Shown here: one piece after another, positions 32,545 through 42,628 of the stretch
How positions within the stretch are numbered: position 1 is the first letter of the stretch
Layout: each line of letters begins with the position of its first letter
From: Caldilineaceae bacterium
Lineage (GTDB): Bacteria; Chloroflexota; Anaerolineae; Caldilineales; Caldilineaceae
Length of the DNA: 64,000 bases
Assembly (NCBI GenBank): GCA_026645575.1
Contig: JAPKMW010000027.1
Location: 40,600 to 104,599, forward strand
Direction: 5' to 3'
The notes under the pieces: model-generated
What the model was told of the DNA's origin: nothing
Seen by the model: only the letters and a program-made list of their open reading frames with translations
Databases searched by the model: none
Translations under genes and position numbers: made by a program

Positions 32545-35500
32545 TTATCGTTGTGCCAACGGCAGAAAGAGACGGTTTGGCGCAGTTTCGGTTGGCGTGG
32601 GCGGTGGCGGCGTCAAGGCAAAGGCAAAATGGCCGAGCCAGGTGGCCTGATCGCTGGTGGCGTCACTGCGCTTGCCATAGACATCGATCAGAAATACCAG
32701 TGGTCGGCGCTCCTGCAACCCAAGCACAAACGGCACGGTCAACACCTCGCCATTGTCCCAACTGTCGGCGTCCGGGGAGCTGTCATCGGGCAGGTGGGCA
32801 TTGGCGATGGGATAGCGCGCCCCCGCTTGCCCCGGTCCGCCGGCGGCATTGAGCAAATAATGCGCTACCCCACTCTCCCGGCTGCGCAACTCGGTCACCT
32901 GAAAGGCGAGATCGGTGAGTGCGCTGCCGATGTTGCGAAACGCTGCCGTTACTGTAAAGACACCGCTGCTCGATTGGGCGGGATAGAGTGCCGCCGGGGT
33001 TTGATTGTACACGCTGGTGGGTTCAGCGGCCAATTGCAGATCGTTGTTAACGGCGGTTGGGTCGAAGACCGTCACCGACGCAGCGGCCTGGTTGGAACGC
33101 AGGTCACGGTCGTACAGCGGGCTGTTGGTGCGATCTTTGGCGTTAATGAGCATGGCTTGATTCGCGTAGCTATTAGAAGTGATGGCCGCGTGGGCGCGCA
33201 AGATCAAGTTAACACTGGCTGCGGCGCCGGGCTGAAGGGGACCAGCCAGGGTGTAGAAAAGCTGGCGTGGCGGCGGCGGGGTAAAGGTAACGGTTTTCAG
33301 GCTGCTATTGTCGGCAAAGGCGCCCTGCGCAACTTCCAGCCAGGTGTTGCCATCTTCGCTGACCAGAAAGCGATAGTTGCCAACCCGGCCATTGTAACCG
33401 CTCTGGCGGGGCAGGTAGGTGAAGCCGCCCAGTGGGTAACGCGCCCCCAGATCAATTTGTAGCTCATGGGGATAGGGATCAACGCTGCCCCACCATTGGG
33501 TGTGCCAGAGCGTGGCCGGATTGCCGTCGATGGCATGGATCGCCGGAGCATCGCCATTTTCACTGTCAACCGCCATCACTCGCCAGTTGGTCGGTGCAAT
33601 GGCTTGCCCATCGGCGCCTAACACGCCCAACTCGGCCATGGAGGCCCATTCCCCGCGCTGGCCGGCTTCTGATTCCGCGACAAAGCGCACATAGCGATAG
33701 CCGCTTTGCCAAGGGTTTTGCTCCAGTGGACTGAGGGAGAAGCTAATCGGCAAGGTGTCCATCAATTCAATCTGTTGGGCGCCGACCGGGCCTTGGTTGA
33801 TGACCGTCAGCGTAAAGGTAACATCGGCGCCGGCCTGGATGGCTCCCGCCTGGCCCGTTGCCAGCCGTTTCTGTAAGACGAGATCGCCGGCATAGGGCGA
33901 GAGATAGCGCCCGTCAATCACTTTGCGCACTTCCAACGGCGTGGCGTCACCCGCCGGGATCGTCCAGGCAACGGCGAGGTGATCGCCGCCGCTGGCCTCT
34001 TTGTGGAGGGTTTCAATGTAATAGGCGCGCCCAGCTTCCAGGGTGATGGGCTGGGAACGTTGGACAGCATTAACAAAAGCGTCAAAGTCGCGATAACCAC
34101 TATCGGTCGTCAGCGTCAGGAGCGCGGTGGCATGGAGCGGATCTTCGTCGGTGCTGAGACGCAGTTGCGCGCTGTCATCACCGGCCAGCCAGAATTCATA
34201 TGGCCCGGTGACCGGCGGGTGTAGATAGGCGCGCAGTCGTTCGCCATAGTTGTTGCCCCAATTGCGTGGCCCCTCTAACGTACCGGTGAGGATTGTGCTG
34301 CCGCTTGGCGTCGCCGGGTAAGCGGGCGCATTGGTCAGATCGGTCAAGGTGGCGCCGCTAAGATCACGCCACCATTCGCGCACAAAGGCGCCGCTACCCG
34401 CCCCGGCCCGCGCAATCGGCTTGGCGCCGTCGAGCAGCCAAATCGGTTGCGTGAGGGGGGCAAACGCAGCGCACGTATCTTTGGCGGCCTGGCTGACTGC
34501 GATGGTCCAGGCGTCAAAGTGGGGCGTCAGGTTGGTCTGGGTGATTTCACAGAGAACCGTCATGAATTTGTCCCGCTTGGCCTGGTCGCTGGCGGTCGCA
34601 GCGTCATATTCGGCTTTCTCCATGCTGCGGTAGCGGCGGATCAGTTGCGTCCACAAGTTCCAGTTGCGGTTGGGAAAGCCAAGCCGCAGTTGATCCAGAA
34701 AGACCAGTTGCTCAAAAACATCGGCGCTGCCCCACTTGTCGGTCACGTTGGGGTCGTTCAGGAGCGCGATGGCTGTCGCATAGACATTGCCATCGACCAA
34801 TCGCGAGTTGCCATAGAGTTTCTCCTGGGCATAGAGTGACCAGAGGTTGACCGTCACTTCGCCGCCATAGACGCCCGACCAGGCCCCCATCTGATAGTTA
34901 TGGCCCAATTCATGCCAGACTCCCCAGCCGGCAGAGCGATAGATAAATTTTTCCGGCACGCCAAGCTGCCAGGCGTTGAAATACATGGCTGGAAAACCGC
35001 TGTGGCCCCACCCGGCGCTAATTTGTACATCGGCCACATGACGGTATTTGCCCAGGGGCGGTTGATGGATGGCGCTATCGTTCGCAGATAGGCCGGAAAG
35101 CTCGTTGTGCAGACGCCCAACCTGCGTGTAGTAATGGGCTGTCGCCAGCGCATCAGCATAACTCAAGGCGCGCACTTCGGTGCTGGGGACATGGATCACC
35201 GCTAGATCGCTCTCTAATTCGGCATAGGGAACCGGCGCCGTGCGTCGTTGCAGCCACTCGGTTTCCGTGGTGACGCCGACTTTGAAGTAAGGCGCCTCAA
35301 CCGCATTGGCGATCTCAACCGTGATCACCTTGTTGAGCGCGGCGCCGCTATCGAGAATGATCGGGCCGCCATAGGGGCTGCGCACCAGATTCTCGCCCGG
35401 CTCCAACTTGACGCGCACCACGACATTCGGATAGCGCAGAAAGCCATCGTCCTTCACATTACCCGATGTCGGGGCGAGTTGATCGGTGTGAACGCCAATG

Positions 35501-36381
35501 CGCAGGTAGACATGTTTCAGATCGTCGGCGGTGGCATTGCTGACGGTGACACGAAGGATCTGTCCCGGCGGGGCATACAGCCCGGTACTCTGCCAGTTGG
35601 CCGGGGTCGTACTCTGGCGCAGGTAGCCATGACTTTTGAAATTGAGGTCAAAGGTATAGCTGCGCGTGACCGTAGTGGCGGTGATAGGTACAGCGCCGGG
35701 AAAAAGCGTGCGTTGCGCTAATTCCGGTTGCGGTGGTGTAAAGGGGGGCTGGAGTTTGGCGACGCGGTCACAGGCCAACTCGCGTTCATAGCTCGCAGTG
35801 TCAGCGGCGGCAAAGGGGTAGGTGATGGCGCAGCCTTGCTGGTTGACAACCGCCAGATCGGGTTGTAGCCAGCGCCAATATTGATAGGACCACCCATTCT
35901 GGTGGGCAACGGCGACATGCCCATAGACGCCTGTGTCCAGCACATAGGTGGTGCCGGAGATTTGGTAGCTGTCGGTCAGCGTTGGATTGGGCAACAGGGT
36001 GAGCGCCCGGCTATCGCTGCAAGGGCGCACCGTCAACCGACCGCCGGCGCCGGGTGTGTTGTTCATAGTCGCCAGACAATAGGTTGGGTCGAGCGCGGTG
36101 CGCCACTGGCTGGCCCCGGTGGTCGCCCCCCAATATTGATTGGCGTTGCCCCGACAACTGCTGAGGACAATCGCCGGCGCTGCGCTGAGATCCGCGCCGG
36201 CAACGGTCAGACACTGGTCGCTGCCATATTGGGGGGAAATGAGATCGTCCGCGGCTGCCGGCTGGGCTGCTGTGCGCGCTGTGACCGCTTCTTGGGCAAT
36301 CACCGGTTGCGCACTGGTGAAGAACAAAAAGCCGGCGAGACTAAAGAATAGACAACCGAGAAAGCGTAAAGCTGGTCGCAT
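32545..36381 (-). CDS. Giant secreted M60-like (enhancin-type) metalloprotease
   Basis: 1278 residues from the ATG at 36381 (GGGGAGAG upstream). Signal peptide, then a ricin-type beta-trefoil (about 45-200; QCLTVAGADLS, CLATMNN, QYWGATT). A central M60-like peptidase has the zinc motif HELGHNYQ and a downstream Glu in GGEVTVNLWSLYA. A PA14 domain follows (LREWWRDLSGATLTDL, YEFWLAGDDSAQLRLSTD), then a DUF11-like strand domain (VTFTLTVINQGPVGAQQIELMDTLP), an F5/8 type C lectin-like domain (AIDGNPATLWHTQW, GNYRFLVSEDGNTW) and a terminal domain ending FLPLAQR. M60 enzymes cut mucin-type glycoproteins; the many sugar-binding modules fit such a substrate. Confidence 0.88.
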   Translation of the reverse strand: MRPALRFLGCLFFSLAGFLFFTSAQPVIAQEAVTARTAAQPAAADDLISPQYGSDQCLTVAGADLSAAPAIVLSSCRGNANQYWGATTGASQWRTALDPTYCLATMNNTPGAGGRLTVRPCSDSRALTLLPNPTLTDSYQISGTTYVLDTGVYGHVAVAHQNGWSYQYWRWLQPDLAVVNQQGCAITYPFAAADTASYERELACDRVAKLQPPFTPPQPELAQRTLFPGAVPITATTVTRSYTFDLNFKSHGYLRQSTTPANWQSTGLYAPPGQILRVTVSNATADDLKHVYLRIGVHTDQLAPTSGNVKDDGFLRYPNVVVRVKLEPGENLVRSPYGGPIILDSGAALNKVITVEIANAVEAPYFKVGVTTETEWLQRRTAPVPYAELESDLAVIHVPSTEVRALSYADALATAHYYTQVGRLHNELSGLSANDSAIHQPPLGKYRHVADVQISAGWGHSGFPAMYFNAWQLGVPEKFIYRSAGWGVWHELGHNYQMGAWSGVYGGEVTVNLWSLYAQEKLYGNSRLVDGNVYATAIALLNDPNVTDKWGSADVFEQLVFLDQLRLGFPNRNWNLWTQLIRRYRSMEKAEYDAATASDQAKRDKFMTVLCEITQTNLTPHFDAWTIAVSQAAKDTCAAFAPLTQPIWLLDGAKPIARAGAGSGAFVREWWRDLSGATLTDLTNAPAYPATPSGSTILTGTLEGPRNWGNNYGERLRAYLHPPVTGPYEFWLAGDDSAQLRLSTDEDPLHATALLTLTTDSGYRDFDAFVNAVQRSQPITLEAGRAYYIETLHKEASGGDHLAVAWTIPAGDATPLEVRKVIDGRYLSPYAGDLVLQKRLATGQAGAIQAGADVTFTLTVINQGPVGAQQIELMDTLPISFSLSPLEQNPWQSGYRYVRFVAESEAGQRGEWASMAELGVLGADGQAIAPTNWRVMAVDSENGDAPAIHAIDGNPATLWHTQWWGSVDPYPHELQIDLGARYPLGGFTYLPRQSGYNGRVGNYRFLVSEDGNTWLEVAQGAFADNSSLKTVTFTPPPPRQLFYTLAGPLQPGAAASVNLILRAHAAITSNSYANQAMLINAKDRTNSPLYDRDLRSNQAAASVTVFDPTAVNNDLQLAAEPTSVYNQTPAALYPAQSSSGVFTVTAAFRNIGSALTDLAFQVTELRSRESGVAHYLLNAAGGPGQAGARYPIANAHLPDDSSPDADSWDNGEVLTVPFVLGLQERRPLVFLIDVYGKRSDATSDQATWLGHFAFALTPPPPTPTETAPNRLFLPLAQR

Positions 36382-36670
36382 GGTGGTGACTCTCCCCACA
36401 GTTGGTGAAGGGGCAGCCAAGGCGCCGCCCTGAAGGCAATTGTTAAGGCCAGTATAGGGCCATTGGTTGACGATGGCAATCCGTCAATTGCCGTTGTCGC
36501 GCTCATGTCTTTGTCGCGCTTTGGTGGTTAGCTTACTCAAGGTGCGCGGATGTGCCGCGCCGAATAGCAGTAACCTTTGGCGCGTAACTTGGCTCTGATC
36601 CATGTGACAGAAAGATGATTCTCCTTTATACTCTCAAACCGTGGTACAATGCGCTTGAAGGAGCCAGCCA

Positions 36671-39550
36671 GTGAGACAAACAATTTCGGTCAAAGGCGCC
36701 CGTGAGAACAACTTAAAAAATATCGATGTCGAGATCCCCCGTGACAAGCTGGTCGTCATGACCGGGTTGAGCGGATCGGGCAAATCTTCGCTCGCCTTTG
36801 AGACGATCTATGCCGAGGGGCAACGCCGCTTTTTGGAGTCGCTCTCGGCCTTTTCGCGCAAATTTGTGGCCCAGTTGCAGAAGCCCAAGGTTGACGCGAT
36901 CTACGGCCTCTCGCCGGTGATTTCGATTGAACAAAAGTCAGTGGGGCGTAACCCCCGCTCTACCGTCGGCACCATGACCGACATCTATGATTACTTTCGC
37001 GTCCTCTTCACCACCGCCGGCACAGCCCACTGCCCCTACTGTCGCGCCGAAGTGCCAACGCGTACACCGGTGCAGATTGCCGAACATATCCTCTCGCTCC
37101 CCGCCGGTACACTGATTGAGATCGACGCACCCGTCTTCAAAATCTATGGCGAAGATTACCCCTATCTCTTTGGCGAGATCCGTACCAAGGGCTACCGCCG
37201 AATGCGCATTAACGATGAGTTGGTGGATCTGAGCGAAGAGTTCGAGATGGACGAGACGCTTACCTATGACATGGAAGCGGTCATCGACAAATTTGTGGTC
37301 AAGCCCGATCTCTTCAAGCCGCTGGTGGTGGCGCTTGAGAACGGGTTGCGCGTGGGCGAAGGCTTTCTGCGTTTTCGCATTCTTAGTCCGGTCAAAGAAG
37401 GTGTTGCGCAACACTTTTTTGCTGGTTTTGCCTGCCTGGAACATCAGATCACCGGTGGCGAATTGGAACCGGTCTACTTTTCCTTTAACGAGCCAGTTGG
37501 CGCTTGTCCTACCTGTACCGGCTTGGGCATGTACTGGTATGTCCAGCCCGACTTACTGGTGATCGACAAAAACAAGAGCCTGCGCACCGGCGCCCTGGAA
37601 CCGAAAGCGTTCCACTATGACAAGGATTTGTGGGCGGGGCGCATTATGTACAGCCTCTCTCAGCATTATGGCTTCAGCCTCGACACGCTGTGGAAGGATC
37701 TCTCCGAAGAGGCGCGCCGTGTCATCATGCACGGCACTGGCACCGAGAAAATCACTATCCTCCAAACCCCTGGCGGCGCCAAAGGGCAAGGCCACCACAT
37801 TGGCAAAAGCTTTCCCTATGAAGGCATTGTCGGCGAGATCGAGCGGCGCTACCGGCGCTACCGACGGGAGAAGACGGCCAACGCCTGGGTCGAAGAGTAC
37901 ATGAAGCGGGTGATGGTCGAACGCACCTGTCCTGACTGCCGTGGCCGCCAGCTCAAGCACCAACGCTTGCTAATTACGATTGGCGGCAAGAACATCATGG
38001 AATTGGGTGACCTGACCTTGAGCGAACTGCGCGACTTTTTTGCGGCGCTGCCCCCCTTCACCCGCAACCCGCAAGCCGGCACCGAGATTGTGCGGGAGAT
38101 TCTCAAGCGCATCGACCTGCTGCTTGACATCGGCATTGACTACCTCAGCCTCAACCGCCGTGCGACCACCCTTTCCGGCGGCGAATCGCAACGGGTGCGT
38201 TTGTCGGTGCAGATTGGTTCGGAGTTGATGGGCATGTTGTATGTGCTGGACGAGCCGAGCATTGGTCTCCATCCGCGCGACAATCGCAAGATGATCAATA
38301 CCCTGCGCCGTCTCTGCGACCAGGGCAACACTGTCATCGTGGTCGAACATGACGAAGAGACCATGCGCGCCGCTGATCACATCATCGAGATTGGGCCGGG
38401 GCCGGGGCAACATGGCGGACAGGTGGTGGCGCAGGGCTGTATCGACCACCTGTTGCAAAACCAGGCGTCGTTGACCGGTCACTACCTCAGCGGTCGCCGC
38501 CAGATTCCGCTGCCGTCGCAACACCGCTCACCGAACGGCAAAGCGCTGCTTATCCGTCGCGCCACCGAGAACAACCTGAAGGGGATCGATGTCACCCTGC
38601 CGCTGGGTCTCTTTGTCTGCATCACCGGCGTCTCCGGGTCGGGCAAGAGTACCTTGATCAACGAGATTCTCTTTAAGCAACTCCAGGTCACGCTGCACGA
38701 GAGCCGTATCCTCCCTGGCGCGCATGAACAGATTGAGGGCATCGACCAGATCCACGCCGTGATCGACATTGACCAGACTCCCATCGGGCGCACCCCCACC
38801 TCCAACCCGGCGACCTATGTTGGTGTCTTTGATGCCATCCGCGCCCTCTTTGTGGCGACGCCAGAGAGTCAACAGCGTGGCTATACCCCTGGTCGCTTTA
38901 GCTTTAACACCAAGGGCGGGCGCTGTGAAGAGTGTCACGGGCAGGGGGTGATTGTCACTTCACTTCAGTTCATGGCCGATGTCGAGGTGCTGTGTCACGC
39001 CTGTAAAGGGGCGCGCTACAACGAGGAGACACTAGAGATCACCTACAACGGCAAGAATATCGCCCAAGTGCTGGAAATGTCGATTGAAGAGGCGACCTGT
39101 TTCTTCAAAGATGCCCCCTCCATCGCCCACAAACTGCGGGTGATGACCCAGTTAGGGCTGGGCTATCTCAAGTTGGGCCAATCCTCCACCACGATCTCTG
39201 GCGGCGAGGCGCAGCGGATCAAACTGGCCCACGAACTGGGCAAGATCAAACGGGGCGGGCGCACCCTCTACATCCTCGACGAGCCGACTACTGGTCTGCA
39301 CTTGGCCGATATTCAACGTCTACTCGACGCCCTCAACCAGTTGGTCGATGCCGGCAACAGTGTCATTGTCATCGAACATCACCTGGATGTAATCAAAAGC
39401 GCCGACTGGGTCATCGACCTGGGGCCGGAAGGAGGCAAACAGGGCGGTTACATTGTCGCGCAGGGGCCGCCTGAACTCATCGCCGCCTGCGAACAATCCT
39501 ACACAGGACAGTACTTGCGCAACATTATTCAACCACAGCCAGTCGCGTAG
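36671..39550 (+). CDS. uvrA: Excinuclease ABC subunit UvrA
   Basis: A 959-residue DNA-damage recognition ATPase of nucleotide excision repair. GTG start with AAGGAG upstream. First Walker [11 protein letters not shown] near residue 32, second [10 protein letters not shown] near 657; signatures [12 protein letters not shown] and [12 protein letters not shown]; Walker [16 protein letters not shown] and [14 protein letters not shown]. Zinc-module Cys pairs are CPYC, CPTC/CPDC and CEEC/CHAC. The UvrB-binding segment reads [33 protein letters not shown], which differs from standard UvrA (SAYARQFL), so it may belong to a second UvrA subgroup. No uvrB or uvrC nearby. The last codons and stop lie in a dispersed repeat. 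Confidence 0.95.
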   Translation: MRQTISVKGARENNLKNIDVEIPRDKLVVMTGLSGSGKSSLAFETIYAEGQRRFLESLSAFSRKFVAQLQKPKVDAIYGLSPVISIEQKSVGRNPRSTVGTMTDIYDYFRVLFTTAGTAHCPYCRAEVPTRTPVQIAEHILSLPAGTLIEIDAPVFKIYGEDYPYLFGEIRTKGYRRMRINDELVDLSEEFEMDETLTYDMEAVIDKFVVKPDLFKPLVVALENGLRVGEGFLRFRILSPVKEGVAQHFFAGFACLEHQITGGELEPVYFSFNEPVGACPTCTGLGMYWYVQPDLLVIDKNKSLRTGALEPKAFHYDKDLWAGRIMYSLSQHYGFSLDTLWKDLSEEARRVIMHGTGTEKITILQTPGGAKGQGHHIGKSFPYEGIVGEIERRYRRYRREKTANAWVEEYMKRVMVERTCPDCRGRQLKHQRLLITIGGKNIMELGDLTLSELRDFFAALPPFTRNPQAGTEIVREILKRIDLLLDIGIDYLSLNRRATTLSGGESQRVRLSVQIGSELMGMLYVLDEPSIGLHPRDNRKMINTLRRLCDQGNTVIVVEHDEETMRAADHIIEIGPGPGQHGGQVVAQGCIDHLLQNQASLTGHYLSGRRQIPLPSQHRSPNGKALLIRRATENNLKGIDVTLPLGLFVCITGVSGSGKSTLINEILFKQLQVTLHESRILPGAHEQIEGIDQIHAVIDIDQTPIGRTPTSNPATYVGVFDAIRALFVATPESQQRGYTPGRFSFNTKGGRCEECHGQGVIVTSLQFMADVEVLCHACKGARYNEETLEITYNGKNIAQVLEMSIEEATCFFKDAPSIAHKLRVMTQLGLGYLKLGQSSTTISGGEAQRIKLAHELGKIKRGGRTLYILDEPTTGLHLADIQRLLDALNQLVDAGNSVIVIEHHLDVIKSADWVIDLGPEGGKQGGYIVAQGPPELIAACEQSYTGQYLRNIIQPQPVA

Positions 39551-39575
39551 CGACGATTGCTGGTAGCCGAGGGTT
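39540..39575. repeat. Short dispersed repeat, second copy
   Basis: Matches 15037-15072 at 34 of 36 positions. It supplies the final residues (PVA) and stop codon of UvrA. Confidence 0.75.
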
Positions 39576-39721
39576 GATGAAAGTTAGGAATTGATTTCGG
39601 TAACGGTACGGGCATGAGGTTGGCGGGAAGAGTCTCTCTGGTAAAACCGGTCGATCCACCCGCCAACCTCGTGCCCCTACGGCTACCGATTTATTTACCT
39701 AACTTTCATCAACCCTCGGCT
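39565..39721. repeat. 157-bp near-complete palindrome
   Basis: Perfect 24-bp ends (AGCCGAGGGTTGATGAAAGTTAGG at 39565-39588 and its complement at 39698-39721) continue inward as an imperfect pairing (CGGTAACGGTACGGGCATGAGGTTGGCGGG with CCCGCCAACCTCGTGCCCC). It lies between the convergent genes uvrA and tetR and probably ends both transcripts. It may be a non-autonomous element. Confidence 0.85.
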
Positions 39722-39745
39722 CATGGCGGGTTGGGATGAACTCCC

Positions 39746-40342
39746 TCACCCATTCGCCAATGGCTCCCCTATTGCCGCACTAAGCGCCGACCGTATCAAG
39801 CGCTGTAGATACCCCGCAACCTCTGCTGCTGTCAACGCTGCCGGATCGGCCAGCCAGGAGCGAATCACCGACCCATAAATGCCCGCAATTGACGCCGCCA
39901 GCACCGAAAACGGCATGGTGTTCTGCCGATTGACAAAGGCGTGCGCTAAACTCTGGGCAAAGGCATTGGTCAGCCGTTTATCCATGTTGCTAAAGAGATA
40001 ATCGAGATCCGAGCCAAAGCGGTAAAGTGAAAAGGCCGGGACGGCAACAGGTGGTTGCATCCGTTGTAAAAAGTGGACAACCTGGGGCGGCGGTTCTGCC
40101 GCCAGCCATTCGTCCGCCGAACCATAGACAGCGGCTAGCCGGGCAAAGATCTCCTCATGAAAGCTGAGGAGCACATCCGCTTTGCTCATAAAGTGACGGT
40201 AAAAAGTGCTGCGCCCCACATTCGCCCGATCGCTGATTGCCTGAATGGTGATACTCTCATAGCCCTGTTCTTTCACAAGCTGCATAAAAGCGCCGATGAT
40301 GGCTGCCTTGGTGCGCTCATTTTGCCGTTCTCCTCGTTCCAA
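39746..40342 (-). CDS. TetR/AcrR-family transcriptional regulator
   Basis: A 198-residue repressor-type protein. The N-terminal helix-turn-helix is KAAIIGAFMQLVKEQGYESITIQAISDRANVGRSTFYRHFMSK, an intact TetR DNA-binding domain; the rest is the helical ligand-binding and dimer domain, with a C-terminal region like the TetR_C_8 type (RSWLADPAALTAAEVAGYLQRLI). It is divergent from the two membrane-protein genes at 40.6-41.3 kb, so it may control them; a 230-bp shared gap holds short direct repeats (GAGACAAATCATCG, twice near 40370-40390). Ligand unknown. Confidence 0.92.
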   Translation of the reverse strand: MERGERQNERTKAAIIGAFMQLVKEQGYESITIQAISDRANVGRSTFYRHFMSKADVLLSFHEEIFARLAAVYGSADEWLAAEPPPQVVHFLQRMQPPVAVPAFSLYRFGSDLDYLFSNMDKRLTNAFAQSLAHAFVNRQNTMPFSVLAASIAGIYGSVIRSWLADPAALTAAEVAGYLQRLIRSALSAAIGEPLANG

Positions 40343-40572
40343 TCGCCGCTCCCCTCTACATGAGACAAATCATCGTGAGACAAATCATCGCAACTGTACC
40401 ATCTTGGACAATTATAACGATTTGCTGCTTGATCCTCAAAGGGCAGCGCTCTATACTGGCATTCATTTGGCAAGCAGTGAGAAAGGGCGGTGCTTTCTAC
40501 GTGTTGCATGAACAGTTTGCCAGTTGATGCGGTTGTGTTGTTCTATTTTTCTGCCAGAAAGAGAGATATATC

Positions 40573-40884
40573 ATGATTGATACGGTCGATCTGCTGCAAC
40601 AGCGCCGGCGGCGGTTGCGGATAGTGCGTTGGGTGGCTTTGTGTGATGCCCTGTTCCTCGCCGCTTTACTGTTTTCTTCCTTTACCGGGGCCAGAGAATG
40701 GGTGAGTATTCTGGGGCCGGTCCATGGCGGCAACTTTTTGTTGTTGCTGACTATTGTTGGCGTAGGCGCAGCGGATGGCTTGTGGGGCTGGTGGTTCTTG
40801 CTGGTGGTACTGGTGACAGCAGGGCCGTTGGGAGCGCTGGTTGGGGAATGGTTTATTGTGCGTCAGGTGGGGCAAAGAGGGTGA
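40573..40884 (+). CDS. DUF3817-like small membrane protein
   Basis: A 103-residue protein with three hydrophobic helices. It resembles the DUF3817 family: a charged N terminus, ALCDALFLAALLF, then GPVHGGNFLLLL with the conserved His-Gly, and a closing VTAGPLGALVGEW. GAGA-rich sequence precedes the ATG. It is followed two bases after its stop by the next membrane protein gene, so the two are cotranscribed. Role unknown; the family is widespread in Actinobacteria and others. Confidence 0.7.
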   Translation: MIDTVDLLQQRRRRLRIVRWVALCDALFLAALLFSSFTGAREWVSILGPVHGGNFLLLLTIVGVGAADGLWGWWFLLVVLVTAGPLGALVGEWFIVRQVGQRG

Positions 40885-40886
40885 CA

Positions 40887-41336
40887 ATGGATTTTATTAC
40901 AACAACTTGGTTGGTTCGCTTTGGTCATGTGTTGGGTGGGGGCTTATGGGTGGGCGGCTATGCGCTCCTGGCGTTGGTCATTGTGCCGCTGTTGGCGAAA
41001 GAGAACAATGCCAAACTGACCTTGATTGCGATGAACGCCGTCCGCCTGCTGACCTACACGGGCATGGCGACCATCTTCTTTGGCCTGCTGTTGATTCTCC
41101 GTACGCGGGGCTGGGCGAGTGTCACCCGTTGGGGCGAGTGGGGGTTGATCATCACCCTCTGCACCGTTATTGCTGTCGCCCTGTTGGGGATTGGCGATGG
41201 GGCGCTACGTCCGGCGTTGCGGCATCTGGCGGCGACCGGGGATGGTCGTCGTGCCCAACGCTATGCATGGGTCGGCTTTGGGTTAACAATCCTGGCGATT
41301 GGGCTAATGACACGGGCGTTGTATGCCACAACCTAA
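40887..41336 (+). CDS. Four-helix integral membrane protein
   Basis: 149 residues from the ATG at 40887; the open frame extends upstream to 40698 but overlaps the preceding gene. Four hydrophobic helices are visible. RFGHVLGGGLWVGGYALLALVIVPLL with its His and repeated Gly, plus RLLTYTGMATIFFGLLLI, recalls DUF2269/CopD-like membrane proteins, in which such His can bind haem or metal. The match is weak, so I give no function. It is coupled to the DUF3817-like gene. Confidence 0.6.
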   Translation: MDFITTTWLVRFGHVLGGGLWVGGYALLALVIVPLLAKENNAKLTLIAMNAVRLLTYTGMATIFFGLLLILRTRGWASVTRWGEWGLIITLCTVIAVALLGIGDGALRPALRHLAATGDGRRAQRYAWVGFGLTILAIGLMTRALYATT

Positions 41337-41629
41337 ACCACACTGAATCGAATATTACTTGGTGCTTGCGGCTTTGCGCGGGCGGCGGCGACTGGGGCGT
41401 TCAAAGTTGGTACGAATAATATAAGTATAGATCCGCTTGCCGTTAATCATTTCGTCAAAGTACAGCGCGTCTTCGTCGCTGTGTTTGTTACTGAAGACAA
41501 CATAATAGCCCTCGTTGACTTTTTCGGTTTTTAGATAATCGGCCAGTTGCTCTTTGCCCTCTTGCAAACGGGTTTGGGTAACAAAAATTTTGGTTTCAAT
41601 AATCGATTTTTGCCCTTGATAGATTATTA

Positions 41630-42628
41630 ACCTGAGTTCGGAATTAAATCACAGCCGGGAGCAGAGCTAAATCATCTTGTTCAAAGTGCAAAGCCGGTTT
41701 TTTGGGCTGAAAGGTGTAAGCTAGTAAGCCACCGACGAGATTGACCAAGAAATTGATGGGACTGCGGTGGCGGGTATGGACAATCTGTGAGACATTTTTG
41801 AGTTGGTCGTTAATGGTTTCAATAATCGATCGTTTGCGCGCCAACACTTTATCCAAGAGGGGCAGGAGCCGAGTCTCGGAGGACTTCTTCTTTTTCTTGG
41901 GCATGGTAATGAGCTGAATACCCTGGTCAAAGAGTTGCTCAAAGAGCGGCTGAGAAATGTAGCCTTTATCACCAAAGAGTTTGCCCCAGATCTGTTTGGT
42001 CAAGGTGGGGACGGGTTTGCGGTCATCCACATTGCCTGGGGAGAGGACAAAGGACAACAATTCCCCTTGATCATTGACAACCAGGTGGAGTTTGAAGCCC
42101 CAAAAGTAGCCAATGGAACTCTTGCCGCGGGCCGCTACGCCCTCAAACACTTTGTGATGAAAGATCCGTTTGTTGTGGCAGACGGGGATGGGCGTCGAGT
42201 CGATGAAGGCGATCCCCCGCGTTTGGCCCAAGCGGGAGAGCAAATAGAGGGTCAGGGGCGCTAACGCACTGGGGCTCAACTCGACAAAGCGCGTGTAACT
42301 GACCAAGCCGGGAAACTCGCCACAGAGGTGGACACAGACGTGTTCCGTGTAATACGCTTTGAAATCCCGGTAGTGCGATTGATGAAAGTGGATCAGAATC
42401 GTCATGATTTCACTCAAGCATAACCCCGCTTGGGGGCCACGTTTCCCGCTACCGATTTGGTGACTTTCCGCAGCTTTCGGCATTTGCACACAGAAGGTAT
42501 CGACATTATAGAACATTTCGAGTAAACTCATGGTGAACACCTTTCTTGGGTTGGTCTAACGATTTCGTCACTCGTATTTTACCAACACAAGGAGGTGTTT
42601 GTCTCCTTTTTTTACTCCGAACTCAGGT
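41630..42628 (-). mobile_element. IS982-family insertion sequence
   Basis: A 999-bp element with 13-bp perfect terminal inverted repeats (ACCTGAGTTCGGA at 41630-41642 and its complement at 42616-42628), flanked by a 5-bp direct repeat TATTA (41625-41629 and 42629-42633). One intact transposase gene occupies most of it, so it may still be active. Confidence 0.92.
41644..42540 (-). CDS. IS982-family transposase
   Basis: A 298-residue DDE transposase. The layout matches IS982: an N-terminal helical part (SLLEMFYNVDTFC, LSEIMTILIHFHQSHYRDFKAYY), then the catalytic core with IAFIDSTPIPVCHN (first Asp), FGDKGYIS (second Asp) and a C-terminal RSIIETINDQLK (Glu). All three acidic residues are present, and length is normal for the family. 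It has no neighbours of its own and lies inside the AAA+nuclease gene, read in the same direction. Confidence 0.92.
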   Translation of the reverse strand: MFTMSLLEMFYNVDTFCVQMPKAAESHQIGSGKRGPQAGLCLSEIMTILIHFHQSHYRDFKAYYTEHVCVHLCGEFPGLVSYTRFVELSPSALAPLTLYLLSRLGQTRGIAFIDSTPIPVCHNKRIFHHKVFEGVAARGKSSIGYFWGFKLHLVVNDQGELLSFVLSPGNVDDRKPVPTLTKQIWGKLFGDKGYISQPLFEQLFDQGIQLITMPKKKKKSSETRLLPLLDKVLARKRSIIETINDQLKNVSQIVHTRHRSPINFLVNLVGGLLAYTFQPKKPALHFEQDDLALLPAVI

